NCBI GenBank assembly: GCA_015200025.1
Contig: CP054186.1
Span: 2,306,001 to 2,370,000, forward strand
Length of the DNA stretch: 64,000 nt
Origin: Phycisphaeraceae bacterium
Lineage (GTDB): Bacteria; Planctomycetota; Phycisphaerae; Phycisphaerales; UBA1924
Direction of reading: 5' to 3'
The notes under the pieces were generated by a model. The model worked only from the letters and a program-made list of their open reading frames with translations, searched no databases and had not been told where the DNA came from. This document shows positions 61,975 to 64,000 of the stretch, in pieces. Every line of letters begins with the position of its first letter. The stretch's first letter is position 1. Both the position numbers and the translations under genes were made by a program.

Positions 61975-62575
61975 TGTGGCGTCGGCGCGTGCGGGTGGCG
62001 GTTTCACGCTGGTGGAGGTGCTGGTGGTGGTCGTGGTGGTGGGGGTGTTGCTGGGGATCGCGCTGCCGTGGCTGGCGGGGGCGAGGCGTGAGGGGCGTGT
62101 GGTGGCGTGCATGGGGAACCTGAGGTCGCTGGGGATGGCGGTGGAGTCGCACATGGACCGGTCGGGTGGCGTGCTGCCGCTGGCGTTGGCGACGGCGAGC
62201 GTGCGCGACGGGGAGCTGGCGCCGTTCGAGGAGATCTCGGCGTACCTGGAGGCGCCGCTGCCGAGGCTGTCGGCGTCGGGCGGGGTGGAGACGGGCCCGC
62301 CGTATGTGTGCCCGTCGGACCGGTCGTACGCGGTGGAACACGGGTTCAGTTACGGGTACGGGCCGATGGATTTCATGCGGATCAGTTACACGGCGGACCC
62401 GGCGCGGGACGTGACGGCGTATTTCCGGCGGACGGGGGTCTCGGACCCGATCCTGCTGGACGTGTGGGGGTTTCATCGGCGTCGCGGGCCGATCGAGGGC
62501 CCGAACCATGGTGGGCCGTCGGGGAAGAACGGGTGGTGCATGGACGGGAGCGTTCGGCGGGACGTCGGGCATTGA
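61961..62575 (+). CDS. Pseudopilin-like protein (last gene of the operon)
   Basis: The 204-residue protein has a prepilin signal: a short basic leader, then GGG before FTLVEVLVVVVVVG with Glu at +5, and a helix to about residue 40. The body holds two cysteines besides the CMGN at the helix end (PYVCPSDRSY and GWCMDGSVRR). It is about 40% shorter than the two pseudopilins at 2264 and 3623. Translation starts at GTG 61961, coupled to the previous stop. It probably joins a pilus-like or type II-like fibre that displays or exports the Cys-rich proteins, which is inference from context. Confidence 0.83.
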   Translation: MSGGRVASARAGGGFTLVEVLVVVVVVGVLLGIALPWLAGARREGRVVACMGNLRSLGMAVESHMDRSGGVLPLALATASVRDGELAPFEEISAYLEAPLPRLSASGGVETGPPYVCPSDRSYAVEHGFSYGYGPMDFMRISYTADPARDVTAYFRRTGVSDPILLDVWGFHRRRGPIEGPNHGGPSGKNGWCMDGSVRRDVGH

Positions 62576-62860
62576 TCGCGGGCGCGTTCGTTCGCCGGGG
62601 ATTTTGGGTCTTCGAGCGGGCAAGGGTGCGCCGGTGCGCAGCGGGGGTGGGCGGCGCGCGGGTGGGGGATGGATCGCGGAGGATGAGGCTTGACACGGGG
62701 TGTGCGGCGCGTTAGACCGGGTGCATCGCGGGTTCTCCGCGTGTCGGCCCTGCTCGTGGGTCGCTGACAACTCGGGGGCGTTGAACGCCACGGTCCGCGT
62801 GCGCGGGTGTTCCGTGCGCCGTGCCGTGGGCGTTGTGTCGGGTACGACAGGAGGTTCGCC
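62576..62860. other. 285-bp intergenic region
   Basis: No gene, repeat or convincing terminator is visible between the pseudopilin and the next secreted protein. An ACAGGAGG box at its right end belongs to the gene at 62861. Confidence 0.5.
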
Positions 62861-63928
62861 ATGGGAATCGATCGGGTCCGGATCGGGGTGGCGGCGTTGG
62901 GTCTGTGCGGGGCGAGCGTTTCGGCGCTGGGGCAGTACGTGCAGGACTTTGACGGGCTGCTCAACGGGTATCTGACGGGCCAGGACGGGTTTTTCATCCC
63001 GGTGGCGGGGTCGCTGGATTTCAGCGTGGCGAACTACAACGACGCGGGGTTGTTCAACATCCCGCAGAACCCGACGGGTGGGAGCAAGTGCATCGTGGGT
63101 CACGCGTTCGGCGGGTTTGCGCGTGCGGAGCGTGCGTTCGACTGGTCGGCGTCGGACCACTGGCTGTGGGCGTTCGACGTGTACTGCGTGAACACGACGG
63201 GGAACCCGCAGAGCAACGCGGGGTCGGTGAGCGTGCAGCCGTTCGGGGCGGCGGGGACGCCGCTGACGCGTGGGTTTATCAATCTTTTGTACTTTGATAC
63301 GAACGCGGACCCGGGGACGGACGTTGACGTGGCGTGGACGTATTACCGCTCGGACGGCACGACGGACGGTGGATTTTATAACCCGGACGACGCGAGGCAG
63401 ACGTGGCCGGACGGGCCGTTCTCGGATATGAGGATGGGCCGGTGGTACCGGGTGGAGATGAACTTCGCGTTCTCGACGGGTCGGATCTACCGGATGGCGG
63501 TCCGGGACCTGTCGACGGGGTCGTCGTGCGACGAGTATTTCCCGACGGTGGATGACGATTGGCACATCGCGGGCGGGGCGACACAGACGGCGCCGAACGG
63601 GACGCCGCTGACGGCGATGCCGACGGCGTTCCGGTTTTTCACGGGCGGCGGGACGACGGGCGAGTACGGGAATCTGCTGGCGTACGACAACGTGGCGTTC
63701 GTGCCTCAGGCGGGGCCGCCGGAGCCGGGGTGGTGCCCGAGCGGGTGCCCGGCGGACTTCAACGACGACGGGTTCCTCGATTTCTTCGACCTCGACGCGT
63801 ACATCGCGTGCTTCGAGGGCGAGGGGTGCCCGGACGGGAAGGACGCGGACTTCAACGGCGACGGGTTCATCGACTTCTTTGATGCGGACGCGTACCTGGA
63901 GGCGTTCGAGCTGGGGTGCGGGGAGTAG
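62861..63928 (+). CDS. Secreted protein with dockerin-like C-terminus
   Basis: The 355-residue protein has a signal peptide (ending SALGQ, about residue 24) and a body of about 260 residues that looks like a jelly-roll or carbohydrate-binding fold, with many Asp, Gly and aromatic residues. I do not recognise a named family. The C-terminal pair of calcium-loop repeats ([32 protein letters not shown]) ends LGCGE, close to the Gly-Cys ending of the other dockerin-bearing proteins here. GGAGG precedes the ATG at 62861. Confidence 0.8.
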   Translation: MGIDRVRIGVAALGLCGASVSALGQYVQDFDGLLNGYLTGQDGFFIPVAGSLDFSVANYNDAGLFNIPQNPTGGSKCIVGHAFGGFARAERAFDWSASDHWLWAFDVYCVNTTGNPQSNAGSVSVQPFGAAGTPLTRGFINLLYFDTNADPGTDVDVAWTYYRSDGTTDGGFYNPDDARQTWPDGPFSDMRMGRWYRVEMNFAFSTGRIYRMAVRDLSTGSSCDEYFPTVDDDWHIAGGATQTAPNGTPLTAMPTAFRFFTGGGTTGEYGNLLAYDNVAFVPQAGPPEPGWCPSGCPADFNDDGFLDFFDLDAYIACFEGEGCPDGKDADFNGDGFIDFFDADAYLEAFELGCGE

Positions 63929-64000
63929 GGGGGCGGGTTTCCTGTGCGGTGCGGTGTGGGTGATTCCGGGGCGGGGAGGTCGACCGGGCCTCCCCGCCCA

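Overview
The window is one stretch of a high-GC bacterial chromosome. The gene set points to a planctomycete of the class Phycisphaerae. The signs are many secreted proteins ending in a Pro-x-Pro-Gly / hydrophobic / Arg-rich tail (a PEP-CTERM-type sorting signal), several exoproteins ending in paired DxNxDGxxDxxD dockerin-like repeats (often with a final Gly-Cys), type IV-pilin-like proteins with the FTLIE signature and an H-x9-DG-like tail, a lone GroES-type protein, and the futalosine (MqnE) route to menaquinone. This assignment rests on family recognition only. No rRNA, phage, transposon or CRISPR array was seen, and the window reads as ordinary chromosomal backbone.

Layout. 1-4.7 kb: exported and membrane proteins and two tandem pseudopilin genes that share an identical 195-bp 5' segment. 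4.7-9.5 kb: glycosylasparaginase, two adjacent PilZ (c-di-GMP) proteins, an EEP phosphodiesterase lipoprotein, threonine aldolase, Hsp20. 9.6-15.6 kb: a phosphonatase-like HAD enzyme coupled to an FAD oxidoreductase, tRNA-Tyr, heme O synthase, an ECF-type sigma factor, TilS, ribosomal protein L19. 15.8-25.5 kb: PEP-CTERM-type proteins around a thioredoxin/MqnE pair, cysteine dioxygenase and a LuxR regulator. 25.6-32.1 kb: apt, groES-like, aroA, a PDZ protein, then three tandem paralogous PEP-CTERM proteins. 32.3-51 kb: large exoproteins (DUF1028/FG-GAP, gamma-glutamyltransferase, M14 carboxypeptidase, a papain-fold-like protein, M61 peptidase, subtilase), with uvrA, ychF and a CpeT-like gene among them. 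51.3-52.7 kb: tRNA-Ile and an hpf-ptsN-HPr group resembling the PTS-Ntr locus of other bacteria.

The most unusual part is 52.7-62.6 kb. It holds two operons of similar make-up on opposite strands. Each encodes small, secreted, very cysteine-rich proteins, membrane-anchored proteins of unknown function, and a pseudopilin at the distal end. In the minus-strand operon the pseudopilin is fused to a MauE/DoxX-like membrane domain carrying a Cys-Gly-Cys motif. In the plus-strand operon a two-gene module (Cys-rich plus membrane-anchored) is duplicated in tandem.

Each of these operons is preceded by a length-variable simple repeat in a control position. For the minus-strand operon it is a 13-nt homopolymer inside the spacer of a promoter with a consensus -35 box. 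For the plus-strand operon it is seven copies of a 7-bp unit inside a short leader reading frame whose stop codon overlaps the start of the first Cys-rich gene. I infer two phase-variable surface or secretion operons. This is a prediction from sequence and has not been tested. Homogentisate dioxygenase and trpS lie between the two operons.
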